A stretch of DNA of 64,000 bases from Ilyobacter_A sp963675185 (GTDB taxonomy: Bacteria; Fusobacteriota; Fusobacteriia; Fusobacteriales; Fusobacteriaceae), in the NCBI GenBank assembly GCA_963675185.2, contig CAXXOH010000003.1, positions 930,001 through 994,000 on the forward strand. The letters are read 5' to 3'. A program made the translations under genes and the position numbers. The notes under the pieces are model-generated. The model was not told the origin of the DNA and did not search any database. It worked only from the letters and a program-made list of their open reading frames with translations. Of the stretch, positions 7,687 through 17,300 are shown in pieces (the first letter of the stretch is position 1; every line of letters starts with the position of its first letter).

Positions 7687-8370
7687 TTATATCTCAAACT
7701 CCAAAAATAAAGTGGTAAAATTTGATCCGCCTCTTACACCTTCTATCGTTCCTTGAATTCCTGATCTGTGAGATATCCCTATCCCTGTATAACAATTTTT
7801 AAGCTCATATTTTTTTAGGACATCTCCTAAATTAAAAGAAAGCGATATATCCATATAATTTAAAAGTCGGCTTCTCGCTTCCTTTCCCTCTTTGTTGAAA
7901 TTCTGAGTTTCTATATCCAGATATTCACCCACATAGGATAGTCCGTTTCCGACTCCGAACCTAGTCTTTACTTTATCACTCCATGGAAACTTTTTGTAGT
8001 AAACCTTTATTGCAAAATTTATCTGGTAGGTATCTTCGCCGTTTAATTCCATTGGCTGTGTGTACATGCCGTCTGGTTCTCTTATATCCTGTTTATGGTA
8101 AAACAGACTCCCCAGAAAAGTGAAATCTATTGGCAGCTCCCTATAATCTTTTGACAAAAATTTTTCAACCTGTAGCCCAACAAAATATGCCCCCTGTTCA
8201 TCCCAATCATCCGCTTCATGAAACGTTCTCCTGAGTTTTGAATAGTTTGCCCTGCCATAAACTGACCTTAGTATATAGCCTGTATCTTTTATTATCTCTT
8301 CTTCAGATTCCCCCATTACAATTATTGAAAAAGTCATAAAAATTACTAAGAGAAGATAATTCCTTTTCAT
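7687..8370 (-). CDS. Predicted outer-membrane beta-barrel protein
   Basis: 227 residues with a Sec signal peptide (MKRNYLLLVIFMTFSIIVMG). A mature chain of alternating hydrophobic strands ends with an aromatic/hydrophobic strand TTLFLEFEI, as in outer-membrane barrels. The segment GVGNGLSYVGEYLDIE and the late GIGISHRSGIQG...RGGSNF recall a conserved proteobacterial barrel family with a His-x-Ser pair similar to PagL-type lipid A deacylases. That enzymatic link is tentative. It lies downstream of the enolase terminator and upstream of the solute-binding pseudogene, with no functional partner evident. Confidence 0.6.
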   Translation of the reverse strand: MKRNYLLLVIFMTFSIIVMGESEEEIIKDTGYILRSVYGRANYSKLRRTFHEADDWDEQGAYFVGLQVEKFLSKDYRELPIDFTFLGSLFYHKQDIREPDGMYTQPMELNGEDTYQINFAIKVYYKKFPWSDKVKTRFGVGNGLSYVGEYLDIETQNFNKEGKEARSRLLNYMDISLSFNLGDVLKKYELKNCYTGIGISHRSGIQGTIEGVRGGSNFTTLFLEFEI

Positions 8371-8438
8371 AAGTTAACACCCACTCATAAAACTGTTTAC
8401 TCCTCTCTACCGTGACCTTATTTTATATCCTTTTATTT

Positions 8439-8473
8439 AAAAAATAAAAAAGAGCCCTCTTGCTAGAGGGCTC
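8439..8473 (-). terminator. Intrinsic terminator of eno
   Basis: Nine-pair perfect stem GAGCCCTCT/AGAGGGCTC with a four-base loop, followed on the minus strand by a long T-rich tract. It lies 14 bases after the eno stop. Confidence 0.9.
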
Positions 8474-8486
8474 CTGATATTAAAAC

Positions 8487-9797
8487 TTATTTTTTTATGT
8501 TGTAGAATGCATCCATTCCAGCGTATACAGCTGTTTCACCAAGTTCTTCTTCGATTCTAAGAAGTTGGTTGTACTTAGCCATTCTGTCTGATCTTGAAGC
8601 CGATCCAGTTTTGATTTGACCAGCGTTAGTAGCCACTGCTACGTCTGCGATAGTCGCATCTTCTGTTTCTCCAGATCTGTGTGATACTACTGCTGTGTAT
8701 CCTGCTTTTTTAGCCATTTCGATAGCTTCTAAAGTTTCAGTTAGAGTTCCGATTTGGTTAAGTTTGATTAGGATTGAGTTAGCTGACTTCTTCTTGATTC
8801 CCATAGCAAGGTACTCTGTGTTAGTTACGAATAAATCGTCTCCAACGATTTGAGTTGTGTTTCCTACTCTTGCAGTAAGCTTTGCGAATCCAGCCCAGTC
8901 GTTTTCGTCAAGACCGTCTTCGATTGAAGTGATAGGGTACTTTTCTACAAGACCTGCATACCATTCGATCATTTCGTCAGTTGTTCTTTTTACTCCGCCT
9001 TCTCTTTTGAAGTGGTAAGTCTTGTTTCCATCTTCTCCCTCTTTAGTACAGAACTCAGATGCTGCTGCGTCTAGTGCAAGAGTGATGTCTTTTCCTGGCT
9101 CATATCCAGCTGCTTTGATAGCTTCTATGATAATGTCAAGAGCACCTTCAGTACCTTCGATCTTCGCTGGAGCATATCCTCCTTCGTTTCCTACGTTTGT
9201 AGAGTCTCCATTTGCTTTAAGAAGTTTTCCAAGGTGGTGGAATACTTCAGTTCCCATTCTTAGTCCTTCAGCAAAAGTTTTTGCTCCTACTGGCTGAACC
9301 ATGAACTCTTGTACGTCTACCGCTGAGTCAGCATGCGATCCACCGTTTAGTATGTTCATCATTGGAAGAGGTAATTCTTTAGCGTTAGTTCCTCCAAGAT
9401 ATTTGAATAAAGATTGACCTAGTGCGTCCGCTGCTGCTTTTGCAGTTGCAAGAGATACTCCTAGTATAGCATTAGCCCCTAGTCTTGATTTTGTTTTAGT
9501 TCCATCAAGAGCGATCATTACTTTATCGATAGCAACTTGCTCAGTAGCGTCCATCCCTAGGATAGCCTCTTTGATTTCAGTGTTTACATTGTTTACTGCA
9601 GTAAGACAACCTTTCCCAAGGTATCTTGATTTATCTCCATCTCTAAGCTCTACTGCTTCTCTTTCTCCAGTAGATGCTCCTGAAGGAACTGCAGCTCTTC
9701 CCATAGCTCCACATTCCAATTTCACGTCAACTTCTACAGTTGGATTACCTCTAGAGTCCAAAATTTCTCTAGCTATAACGTCTACGATTCTTGTCAT
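8487..9797 (-). CDS. eno: Enolase
   Basis: Glycolytic 2-phosphoglycerate dehydratase, 436 residues. Recognised by the opening IVDVIAREILDSRGNPTVEVDV, the loop SGASTGEREAVELRD, metal ligands in SIEDGLDENDW and GDDLFVTN, the signature LIKLNQIGTLTET, and SHRSGETED near the C-terminus. All are intact and the length is typical. The ribosome site is AGGGGAAAG. It has its own promoter (9844-9872) and terminator, so it is monocistronic. Confidence 0.98.
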   Translation of the reverse strand: MTRIVDVIAREILDSRGNPTVEVDVKLECGAMGRAAVPSGASTGEREAVELRDGDKSRYLGKGCLTAVNNVNTEIKEAILGMDATEQVAIDKVMIALDGTKTKSRLGANAILGVSLATAKAAADALGQSLFKYLGGTNAKELPLPMMNILNGGSHADSAVDVQEFMVQPVGAKTFAEGLRMGTEVFHHLGKLLKANGDSTNVGNEGGYAPAKIEGTEGALDIIIEAIKAAGYEPGKDITLALDAAASEFCTKEGEDGNKTYHFKREGGVKRTTDEMIEWYAGLVEKYPITSIEDGLDENDWAGFAKLTARVGNTTQIVGDDLFVTNTEYLAMGIKKKSANSILIKLNQIGTLTETLEAIEMAKKAGYTAVVSHRSGETEDATIADVAVATNAGQIKTGSASRSDRMAKYNQLLRIEEELGETAVYAGMDAFYNIKK

Positions 9798-9843
9798 TAA
9801 ACTTTCCCCTCCATCTGAAATTTTATTTTAAACTAGCAAGTTA

Positions 9844-9872
9844 ATTTTAGCACATTTAATTTTTTCTGTAAA
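9844..9872 (-). promoter_or_regulatory. eno: Promoter of eno
   Basis: Minus-strand TTTACA (9867-9872), a 17-base spacer and TAAAAT (9844-9849), about 45 bases before the start codon. Confidence 0.65.
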
Positions 9873-9929
9873 GTTTTTTTGCTCCATAATTTTACATTTT
9901 TATACCTATTCCCACCTATTATCAGTCTC

Positions 9930-9990
9930 TGTAATAACGTTGCAGCGCCAGGTATCACTGGGCAACGAAACTATTGTTCGCATTCAGCAT
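9930..9990. other. Structured GC-rich patch between eno and the PPIase gene
   Basis: Within an AT-rich gap this stretch can fold: CGTTGC pairs with GCAACG and, inside it, CCAG with CTGG, a ten-pair stem with one bulge at about 9938-9967. On the plus strand it is followed by the palindromic terminator at 10003-10029, so a small plus-strand RNA is possible. No clear promoter was found. Confidence 0.3.
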
Positions 9991-10002
9991 CCCTGTATGT
10001 GA

Positions 10003-10029
10003 AAAAAATCCTGTTGGACAGGATTTTTT
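10003..10029. terminator. Bidirectional terminator after the PPIase gene
   Basis: Palindrome AAAAAATCCTGT-TGG-ACAGGATTTTTT gives a hairpin with a U-tract on either strand. It serves the minus-strand PPIase gene and could end a plus-strand RNA. Confidence 0.85.
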
Positions 10030-10040
10030 CTAAATATCTT

Positions 10041-11771
10041 CTATTCAAACATAGCTTTAAGTTTTGCGTCTGCCATCTCTAAGGATAGGTCGTGTTTCAC
10101 CCTGTCCTTTGCAGATTCATAGCTGGCTTTCTTAAAAGGAGTGTATTCGGTTTTTTCGAATATATATATCCCCTCTTTGGTTTTCACTAATTTTTTCTCA
10201 TTAATCCCAGAGTCAAATATAGCCTCGTTCAGTTCAAGGTCATAGCCTACTTCAGGTACGTAAGTTCCTCTTTTTATACCGCTGACTTCGTACTTGCCTG
10301 CCATACTTGATTTTTCTTTTGAAAGTTTTTCAAAATCTGTTTCTCCATTTTTAAGCTTCTGCAACTCACTTTGAGCATCTTCATATATCTGTTTTATTGT
10401 AGCTTCGCCGGCTTTTGCCCTAACCAGTATATGGCTTGCTCTAGCTTCCTGTTTTTCATCATTTCTTTCGGACACATAAATTATATGGTATCCGAACTGA
10501 GTTTTTACAACTTCCGGATAGATCTCTCCGATATTGCCGGCGAATACAGCATCAGAAAATTCTTTAACCATCATAGATTTAGCAAACCAGCCTACATCTC
10601 CGCCTTTTACAGCTGTAGGCCCTTCAGAATGCTCCTTGGCCATGTCAGCAAAGTTGTCTATTGTTGTCTTCTTAAGGATATCGTTGGCTTTTGCCAGCGC
10701 CTCTTCCTCATCCCTTTCCGCGGCTTCAAGCCTGAAAGAAACTATATTTATTATCGCTTCCTCTTGAGTGTCATACTTACTGCTGTTTTCTGAAAAATAT
10801 TTCTTTAGCTGGGCTTCTAAAGGTTCAGCAGTTTCTACTAAATGCCATCTAAGCTTGTTTATCAAATCGTCTATTTGATCTACCACACTAAGTGATGTAT
10901 TTTTTTCAAGCCCTTTATCCAATGCGTCTTTCGCTATCTTTATCTCCTTTTTTATACCTTCTAAAGCATTTGTCCTGGCTTTCTCATCGTCCTCTTCACC
11001 ATAAAGCTTTTGTATTAGGAGTCTATTTGCTATGTCTAGGTTGCTTATCTCAAACCCATCTTCAGTAAACTCGGTTTTCTCCAGATACTGCTCATAGTTT
11101 GGATCCAACACCTTTATATCTGCCTCTTTTTTCTGTTCTGCAACAAATCCTCTAAAGTGCCTTATCTGCCCCAAAGATGTTAATTTCTCTTCTATTTCAC
11201 CCTTTACCTCATCAAACTCCTTACCCAGGTACTCCCCATACTTATTTCTGTTGTATTCTCTAAGAGCATCTCCTTCACCTAGTGCATACTCTTCTTGTAT
11301 TTTTTCTCTGACTTTTTCTGCAATAAGTGAGGTCTCTATATACTTTTTAAAAGACTTCGTCGTAAACCCGATAGCAAGAAGCCTCTTTCTTATCTCTTCC
11401 TTATTTTTTATATTACCTATAGCTTTTTTGTAGACTTCGTCTACCTCTTTTCTAGATACTTTTATCTTGAGCTTTTTTGCCAGGGACAAAAGTATATTCT
11501 GTTCCACTACATCATTAACTGCTATTGTTCTTATTGTCTCCTGCGGCATTGCCTTGGAGTAATATCCCGAATAGAGCTCCACCCTGTTGTTATAGGCCCT
11601 CTCTATATCGCTGGCATCGACTTTCATCCCGTTTATGGCGAATACATTATTTTTGCTTTTACCAAGCATTCTAACATTTGCCACTACAACAGCAAGTATA
11701 GAAATAAAAAATGCTATCGTAAAAACCCATATCAAAGGTTTCATCTGTTTCCTCAATTTTCTAATTGCCAC
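10041..11771 (-). CDS. Membrane-anchored periplasmic peptidyl-prolyl isomerase (SurA/PpiD-like)
   Basis: 576 residues. A cytoplasmic basic N-terminus is followed by one membrane helix (about 13-34) and a SurA-N-like helical domain beginning NNVFAINGMKVDASDIERAY. Next come a long helical region and parvulin-type rotamase sequence. The clear parvulin core is FADMAKEHSEGPTAVKGGDVGWFAKSMMVKEFSDAVF...GYHIIYVSER (about 365-430). A second parvulin-like segment starts RASHILVRAK. The architecture resembles PpiD, a chaperone at the Sec translocon that helps outer-membrane proteins fold. It starts at an ATG after an A/G-rich site and is followed by its own terminator. Confidence 0.85.
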   Translation of the reverse strand: MAIRKLRKQMKPLIWVFTIAFFISILAVVVANVRMLGKSKNNVFAINGMKVDASDIERAYNNRVELYSGYYSKAMPQETIRTIAVNDVVEQNILLSLAKKLKIKVSRKEVDEVYKKAIGNIKNKEEIRKRLLAIGFTTKSFKKYIETSLIAEKVREKIQEEYALGEGDALREYNRNKYGEYLGKEFDEVKGEIEEKLTSLGQIRHFRGFVAEQKKEADIKVLDPNYEQYLEKTEFTEDGFEISNLDIANRLLIQKLYGEEDDEKARTNALEGIKKEIKIAKDALDKGLEKNTSLSVVDQIDDLINKLRWHLVETAEPLEAQLKKYFSENSSKYDTQEEAIINIVSFRLEAAERDEEEALAKANDILKKTTIDNFADMAKEHSEGPTAVKGGDVGWFAKSMMVKEFSDAVFAGNIGEIYPEVVKTQFGYHIIYVSERNDEKQEARASHILVRAKAGEATIKQIYEDAQSELQKLKNGETDFEKLSKEKSSMAGKYEVSGIKRGTYVPEVGYDLELNEAIFDSGINEKKLVKTKEGIYIFEKTEYTPFKKASYESAKDRVKHDLSLEMADAKLKAMFE

Positions 11772-11842
11772 TGCATTCCCTCCCTAATTTTTTTTGCTAC
11801 TCAATTATACCAACTAATTTATGAACTTACAAGTTTTTCACT

Positions 11843-11876
11843 AAAAAAGGGCATGAATTTATTCTAATCCATGCCC
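11843..11876 (-). terminator. Terminator after the amidotransferase gene
   Basis: Minus-strand GGGCATGGATT and AATTCATGCCC form an eleven-position stem with one mismatch, followed by TTTTTTAG. It lies six bases after the gene's stop. Confidence 0.85.
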
Positions 11877-11882
11877 ATAAAA

Positions 11883-12449
11883 TTATTTTAAATCTAAAAA
11901 ATTCTTAATAAGCTTTTTCCCGGCAGAGGTGTACACTGATTCCGGATGAAACTGAAGCCCGTACACGGGGTACTCCTTGTGGCTTATTGCCATTATCTCT
12001 CCGTCGTCTGTTCTTGCATTTACTGTGAACTCATCGGAAAGGGTTCCATCTAGTATAGCCAAAGAATGGTATCTTGCAACCTTTGTCGGGCTTTCTATCC
12101 CCGCGAATATGCCGCTCCCGTCGTGTTCTATTGTGGAACGCTTGCCGTGGTACAGGACTTTCGCATATGATACAGTGGCTCCAAAAGCCTCCCCTATCGC
12201 CTGATGACCCAAGCAGATCCCCAAGATAGGAATCGTTTTATAAAACCTTCTAATTAGCTCCACGCAGATCCCGGCATCCTTTGGTGCTTTTGGCCCAGGA
12301 GACAGGACTATCTTTTCCGGAGCAAGCCTCTCTATCTCTTCTATACTTATCTCGTCATTTCTCACAACTAGGATGTCTGGATTTATCTCCCCCATGTACT
12401 GATAGAGGTTGTATACGAATGAGTCATAATTATCTACCAAAAGTATCAT
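11883..12449 (-). CDS. pabA: Glutamine amidotransferase, aminodeoxychorismate/anthranilate synthase component II
   Basis: 188-residue class I (triad) amidotransferase that supplies ammonia to a chorismate-using partner. The opening MILLVDNYDSFVYNLYQYMGE, the nucleophile elbow PILGICLGHQAIGEAFG (Cys near 79) and the GLQFHPESVYT His-Glu pair are all present. No trpE or pabB partner is adjacent, so folate (pabA) or tryptophan (trpG) use cannot be separated; many bacteria use one protein for both. It starts 12 bases after the upstream regulator's stop, so the two are probably co-transcribed. Confidence 0.88.
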   Translation of the reverse strand: MILLVDNYDSFVYNLYQYMGEINPDILVVRNDEISIEEIERLAPEKIVLSPGPKAPKDAGICVELIRRFYKTIPILGICLGHQAIGEAFGATVSYAKVLYHGKRSTIEHDGSGIFAGIESPTKVARYHSLAILDGTLSDEFTVNARTDDGEIMAISHKEYPVYGLQFHPESVYTSAGKKLIKNFLDLK

Positions 12450-12460
12450 CGAATACTCTC

Positions 12461-13852
12461 CTAAGACTTTTTATCCAGTTTGTATTTTCTTATTTTCTCA
12501 TACAGGGTGGTTCTACCTATACCAAGTAGTTTTGCAGTCTCCTGCTTGTTCCACCTTGTTTTTTGGAGTGCGCTTGCTATTACTATCCTCTCCACGTCTG
12601 CTAGTTCATAAACCTCTTTCTCCAATATCTCTTTCAGAGGCCCCAATCCTGTGATGGTCTTGTTTTCCAAAGTGTCAGACTTCATTTTTATCTCCAGAGG
12701 CAGATCTTCTATCCCAATAACCTTATCGGTTGAAAGAAGTACCATTCTCTCTATTATATTTTTAAGTTCCCTTATATTTCCAGGGAATGAATACTCTATA
12801 AGATATTTCATAGCTTCACCTGAAATTACGTGTAGCTCTTTATGAAGGTCTAATATTATTTTATTCAAGAAGTAGTTCGCAAGGATAGGGATATCTTCTT
12901 TTCTATCCCTTAATGGCGGCACCTCTATTGTAAATACAGTTAGCCTATGGTAAAGGTCTTTTCTGAATTTACCTTTTTTAACTTCTTCCTCTAAATTTCT
13001 ATTTGTAGCGACTACAAACCTGACATCAACTTTTCTAGGTCTGTTTCCGCCTACTCTTCTAAGCTCACCGTACTCTATAACTCTTAGAAGCTTTGCCTGG
13101 CTTTTTAGATCTAGTTTACTTATCTCATCTAGAAAAATAGTTCCCCCGTCAGCGTCTTCCAAAAGCCCTTTTTTATTACCAGTTACACCGTGCAATGCCC
13201 CCTTTTCAACCCCGAAAAGCTCTACCTCTAGGTTTTCTGGTGCTATAGAAGCACATTTTACAGACACAAAGTTTCCTTTTTTTCTTTGGCTTTTTTTATA
13301 GATTTCCCTACCTATAAGTTCCTTACCGACACCATTTTCCCCGGTAACTAGTACTGTTAGCTCACTGTCGGCAACTCTTTCTATCAGGCTTTTTACCTCT
13401 TTTATCCTACTGCTTTGCCCTATTATCTCATAAGCTTCCTCGGACTCAGATAGTTTTTTCTCTAGCTTAGCCTTCTCTTTTAAGACATTTAGTTGACTTA
13501 AGGCCGGAATTAGCACCCTCATCACACTGCTTCTAGTAAATGGCTGCACTGCGTAGTGAGATATATCCGCCTTTTTCAGTTCCTCCAAAACAAGCTCATT
13601 CTCTTCCTGCAAAAGGGCTACAGGAACTATTTCCTTGCCTATCCCTTTAAGCTTTCTCATTGCCTCTGTAAAAGTAAACCAAGTTAAATTCTGGTCTAAA
13701 AATAATATATCAAAATCACTTTCTCTTAACATGTCTAATCCATCTAAAAAGTTATTGAATGTAATGACTTCAAAGTCCTCTGAAAGCTCTTTTCTAAGTT
13801 GTTTTAAAAGCTCTTTTCTTTCGGAAATAGCCAAAATAGATTTTTGGTTCAT
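12461..13852 (-). CDS. NtrC-like AAA+ response regulator with degenerate receiver and GAFTGA loop
   Basis: 463 residues: receiver (1-120), AAA+ domain (about 140-370) and Fis-type helix-turn-helix (NKQETAKLLGIGRTTLYEKIRKYKL). ATPase motifs are intact: Walker A GENGVGKE (171-178), Walker B GGTIFLDE (236-243) and the arginine-finger region FRKDLYHRL. The sigma-54 contact loop GAFTGA is GALHGV here (218-223). In the receiver Asp53 is kept, but the acidic pair is reduced to S10-E11 and the conserved Lys is Gln103 (AVQPF). Such losses in TyrR-type proteins go with sigma-70 control. It probably controls genes without sigma-54 and perhaps without phosphorylation; no histidine kinase is adjacent. Confidence 0.85.
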   Translation of the reverse strand: MNQKSILAISERKELLKQLRKELSEDFEVITFNNFLDGLDMLRESDFDILFLDQNLTWFTFTEAMRKLKGIGKEIVPVALLQEENELVLEELKKADISHYAVQPFTRSSVMRVLIPALSQLNVLKEKAKLEKKLSESEEAYEIIGQSSRIKEVKSLIERVADSELTVLVTGENGVGKELIGREIYKKSQRKKGNFVSVKCASIAPENLEVELFGVEKGALHGVTGNKKGLLEDADGGTIFLDEISKLDLKSQAKLLRVIEYGELRRVGGNRPRKVDVRFVVATNRNLEEEVKKGKFRKDLYHRLTVFTIEVPPLRDRKEDIPILANYFLNKIILDLHKELHVISGEAMKYLIEYSFPGNIRELKNIIERMVLLSTDKVIGIEDLPLEIKMKSDTLENKTITGLGPLKEILEKEVYELADVERIVIASALQKTRWNKQETAKLLGIGRTTLYEKIRKYKLDKKS

Positions 13853-13897
13853 CTAACCCCTCCTTGTTCAAAAAAAAAACATTCCTCTAATCATCGT

Positions 13898-13926
13898 ATT
13901 ATATCAGATAAAGTGTAAATTTTCAA
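13898..13926 (-). promoter_or_regulatory. Promoter of the NtrC-like regulator operon
   Basis: Minus-strand TTGAAA (13921-13926), a 17-base spacer and TATAAT (13898-13903) preceded by TGA. Confidence 0.7.
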
Positions 13927-13974
13927 TACTATTGGCTCTATTTTTTTTCAAAATAAACATTAGTTACCGCATTA

Positions 13975-14280
13975 TTACACTATATATTTTTCAACTGCTG
14001 TAACAATTATGGTAAAAGTGATCTCGTAATTAATTTTTCCCCGTAGCTCAATGTACCTTTTCAGTATTTTTTCAGCTGTTTCCCCTTCTAAAATTAATAA
14101 GAGTATATCGTCCGTTCCTGGCCATACATGGTCGTTTAGATGTTTTCTCTGTTTCCCCCACGAGCCTCTTACTTTAGTGATTATGAGGTATTTCTCTATC
14201 TCAAACTCTTTTAATATCTCCATTATCTCCCTTTCGAGAGTAGCGTCATATATTATCTTTATCTCCTTGTACTCTTCCAT
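13975..14280 (-). CDS. P-II-like small protein associated with RND transporters (PG0541-type)
   Basis: 101 residues with a predicted beta-alpha-beta ferredoxin-like pattern as in GlnB. The chain runs from EIKIIYDATLEREIMEILKE through KYLIITKVRGSWGKQRKHLNDHVWPGTDD to ILLLILEGETAEKILKRYIEL. The KVRGSWGKQ...HVWPGTDD loop matches small proteins repeatedly found beside RND efflux genes. Here it directly follows the RND permease, after a hairpin terminator at 14301-14322. It lacks the T-loop tyrosine of true P-II proteins. A sensing or allosteric role for the pump is inferred from location only. Confidence 0.7.
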   Translation of the reverse strand: MEEYKEIKIIYDATLEREIMEILKEFEIEKYLIITKVRGSWGKQRKHLNDHVWPGTDDILLLILEGETAEKILKRYIELRGKINYEITFTIIVTAVEKYIV

Positions 14281-14300
14281 TGCCTTCCCCCCTATATAAT

Positions 14301-14322
14301 AAAAAAGACAGGTTTCCCTGTC
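14301..14322 (-). terminator. Terminator between RND permease and the P-II-like gene
   Basis: Minus-strand GACAGG-GAAA-CCTGTC followed by TTTTTT, just after the RND stop. It ends the efflux operon or attenuates expression of the P-II-like gene. Confidence 0.85.
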
Positions 14323-14326
14323 TCTT

Positions 14327-17300
14327 TTATATGCTTTTACTCTCTAAAACCTCTTTACTTTTTTCTTTTTTCTTTTTCAGCATTATGCTAAGTCTTATTT
14401 TTCCATCCTCTACCAAGGAATAGAGTATAGGTATTATAATCAGTGTAAGGATAGTAGACATGGATAATCCAAAAATTACTGCTGTCGCCATTCCCTTATA
14501 CATCTCTGCTCCCTCTCCGTTACTTATTGCAAGCGGCACCATACCGAAAACTGTAGTAAGAGTAGTCATAAGTATCGGCCTTAACCTGGTCTTGCCGGCT
14601 TCTCTTATGGCCGCATGCCTCTCTACACCCCTGGCTTTTAATATATTGATATAGTCTATCAATACAATGGCGTTGTTCACCACTATTCCTGCAAGCATTA
14701 TTATACCAACCATAACCATTACATTGAATTTTATGCCGGTTATGAGCAACCCGTAAAATACACCTATAACAGCAAGTGGTATAGATCCTATAATTATAAA
14801 TGGCAGTGCAAAAGATTCAAACTGTGCCGCCAATATGAAGTATATTATGAAAATGGCAAGCATAAATGCAAAACCTAGGTCTGACATTGTTTCCGCCATC
14901 TGCTCCCCTTCCCCGCCGAACTCATATTTTAAGCCGGAAGGAATATTCGCATCCTGTAATGCTGCTAATATATTTTTTTGGGCTGTTCTTATGTCCAAGC
15001 CCCCAGTTGTATTGGCGCTTACTGTTATCTGCCTTATTTTATCCTCTTTGCTGATTTCAGATGCACCTTCCCCTATCTCCAGGTGTGCCACATCTCTCAA
15101 TTTTATGTAATTGCCGCTTGAGAGTTTTATCTGGGTATCCATTAATTTATCAGTGGATCTCCTATACTCTTCAGCTAGCTGTACGTTTATATCTACCTCG
15201 TCGTTATCTGTTTTTATGGTTACCTGATCCCTACTTCCTAATATCTGGTAGCTCACCATTTGAGCTATCTCTGTGACCCTTACCCCATAGTACTGGGCTT
15301 TGTCCCTGTCTATAACTATCTTGGCCTCAGGGTTTCCTCCCTCGTCAGACGACTTTATATCTACTAAACCTGGCATTTGCGACATTTTCTCCTGTACTAT
15401 TTGGGAGAACTGCTGCAGTTGAGAAAAGTTATTTGAATTTAAGTTGAGCTGTATGTCTCTTCCCTGTTCAGGCCCCCTACCGTACTGGTAGACTATGTTC
15501 AAGTTTACGTCCGGTATCCCCTTTATTTTCTCCCTCATGCCGTCTGCTATTTCAAATATAGTTACATCCCTCTCATATTTTTTAGGAGTATCCACATTCA
15601 CTACGACACTTTCAGCTTCTGCACTGACACTGTATTTCACAGTGTACTCGTCATTTTTAACTATCTCTTCCAATTTTTTAGCAACTTGGTCTGAGAGTCC
15701 TACTTCGACACCACTGGGCATCTCTGCTACTATGGTATATTGACCTTCATCCCTAGTCGGCATAAACTCCCCGCCCAGCTTTCCGGCTATAATAAGCGAA
15801 CTCACAAAAACTAAAACCGTCACAATAAGTGTTTTTATTCTGTGTCTCATGGTTACATCTAAAAACTTCAAGTAAACCTTTTTTATAAATATCAATACTT
15901 TTCCTTCTGAGTGCAAAGATTTTTCAACCTTTAGCACCTTGCTCGATACCATAGGTACAAATGTTAGAGCGATTATAAGGGATGCCAACAGTGAAAATGC
16001 TATGGAATATGACATGTCATGGAATATCTCTTTTGCTAATCCCTCTTTAAATATTATCGGCAAAAACACTGCGATAGTTGTAGCAGTTGAAGCTAGTATA
16101 GGCAGTGCCATCTCGCTAGCCCCGTCTCTAGCAGCTTCCTGAGAAGGCTTCCTGTGCTCACTCATATGTCTGAATATGTTGTCTAATACCACAACTGAGT
16201 TATCCACAAGCATCCCCACTCCGAGAGAAAGCCCCATTAGAGATATCAAGTTTAGTGATATCCCCTTTATCGAAAGTAGTCCAAAAGTAAATATTATAGA
16301 TGTAGGTATTGCCATAGCTATTACAGAAGTGGCCCTTATATCCTTCAGGAATACGAAAAGGATTATGGATGCCAAGACCAGTCCAGTAAGGGCATTGTTT
16401 TTTACTGTATTCAATGAATTTTTTATAAATTCTGAGGAATCAAATCCTATATTAACCTCTGTCCCTGCAGGTAAATAGGATTTCAGGTCTTCTATTTCCG
16501 ATTTAACCTTATCGGCTATCTCCACTGCGTTACCGTCATCAGACTTGCTTACATTAAGCGCTAGTGCTTCCTTTCCGTTTACCCTGTTATAGGAGTCCAC
16601 ATCTTTAGTTGTCAGACTTACATTGGCCACGTCTCTAAGTCTGAGTATTTTCCCATCGCTGTTTCTGATGATTACGTTCTTGACTTGCTCAAGGGTTCCC
16701 AATTCTCCCTCTACCTTAACTATATACTCCTTGTTACCCTCACGTATATTACCTGCTGGCAGATTTACTGTTGACTGCCCCAGCACACTTACTATATCTG
16801 AAACTCCCAGGTCGTAATTTACAAGTTTTTCGGGATTCAATTCTACAAGTATCTCCCTTTCGAGACCCCCGAATATATCCACTGCACCTACTCCTTCTAT
16901 CCTCTGGAATCTAGGTTTTACAAGTGTCTCTGCCATGCTCCTTAGCTCTATCAGGTCATCACCTGAAAGTTCGACAGAGACCACCGATTCAGCCCCCGCA
17001 GATGCCTTTGAAATAATCGGTGTGTTGGCATCGGTAGGAAGATCGTTTACTATTTTGGTTACCTCCCTTTGCACCTCGTCTACCTTGTCGTCCGCGTCTA
17101 TACCGTAATCAAACTCAATTACCACTATGGAACTGTTCAAACTCGAAGTAGATGTGTATTTCTTTACCCCTTCTATATTAGGCACTATATCTTCTATTTC
17201 TCTGGTTATAAGCTTGTCTACGTCTTCAGGCGAAGCCCCTACCCAGCTAGTGCTTATTACCACTACTGGGATGTTAAAGTTTGGAAGGAGTGCCATTGGT

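Noticed and set aside
10371..10793. 140-residue plus-strand frame inside the PPIase gene
   Set aside because: It is the antisense shadow of a well-supported 576-residue protein and has no ribosome site.
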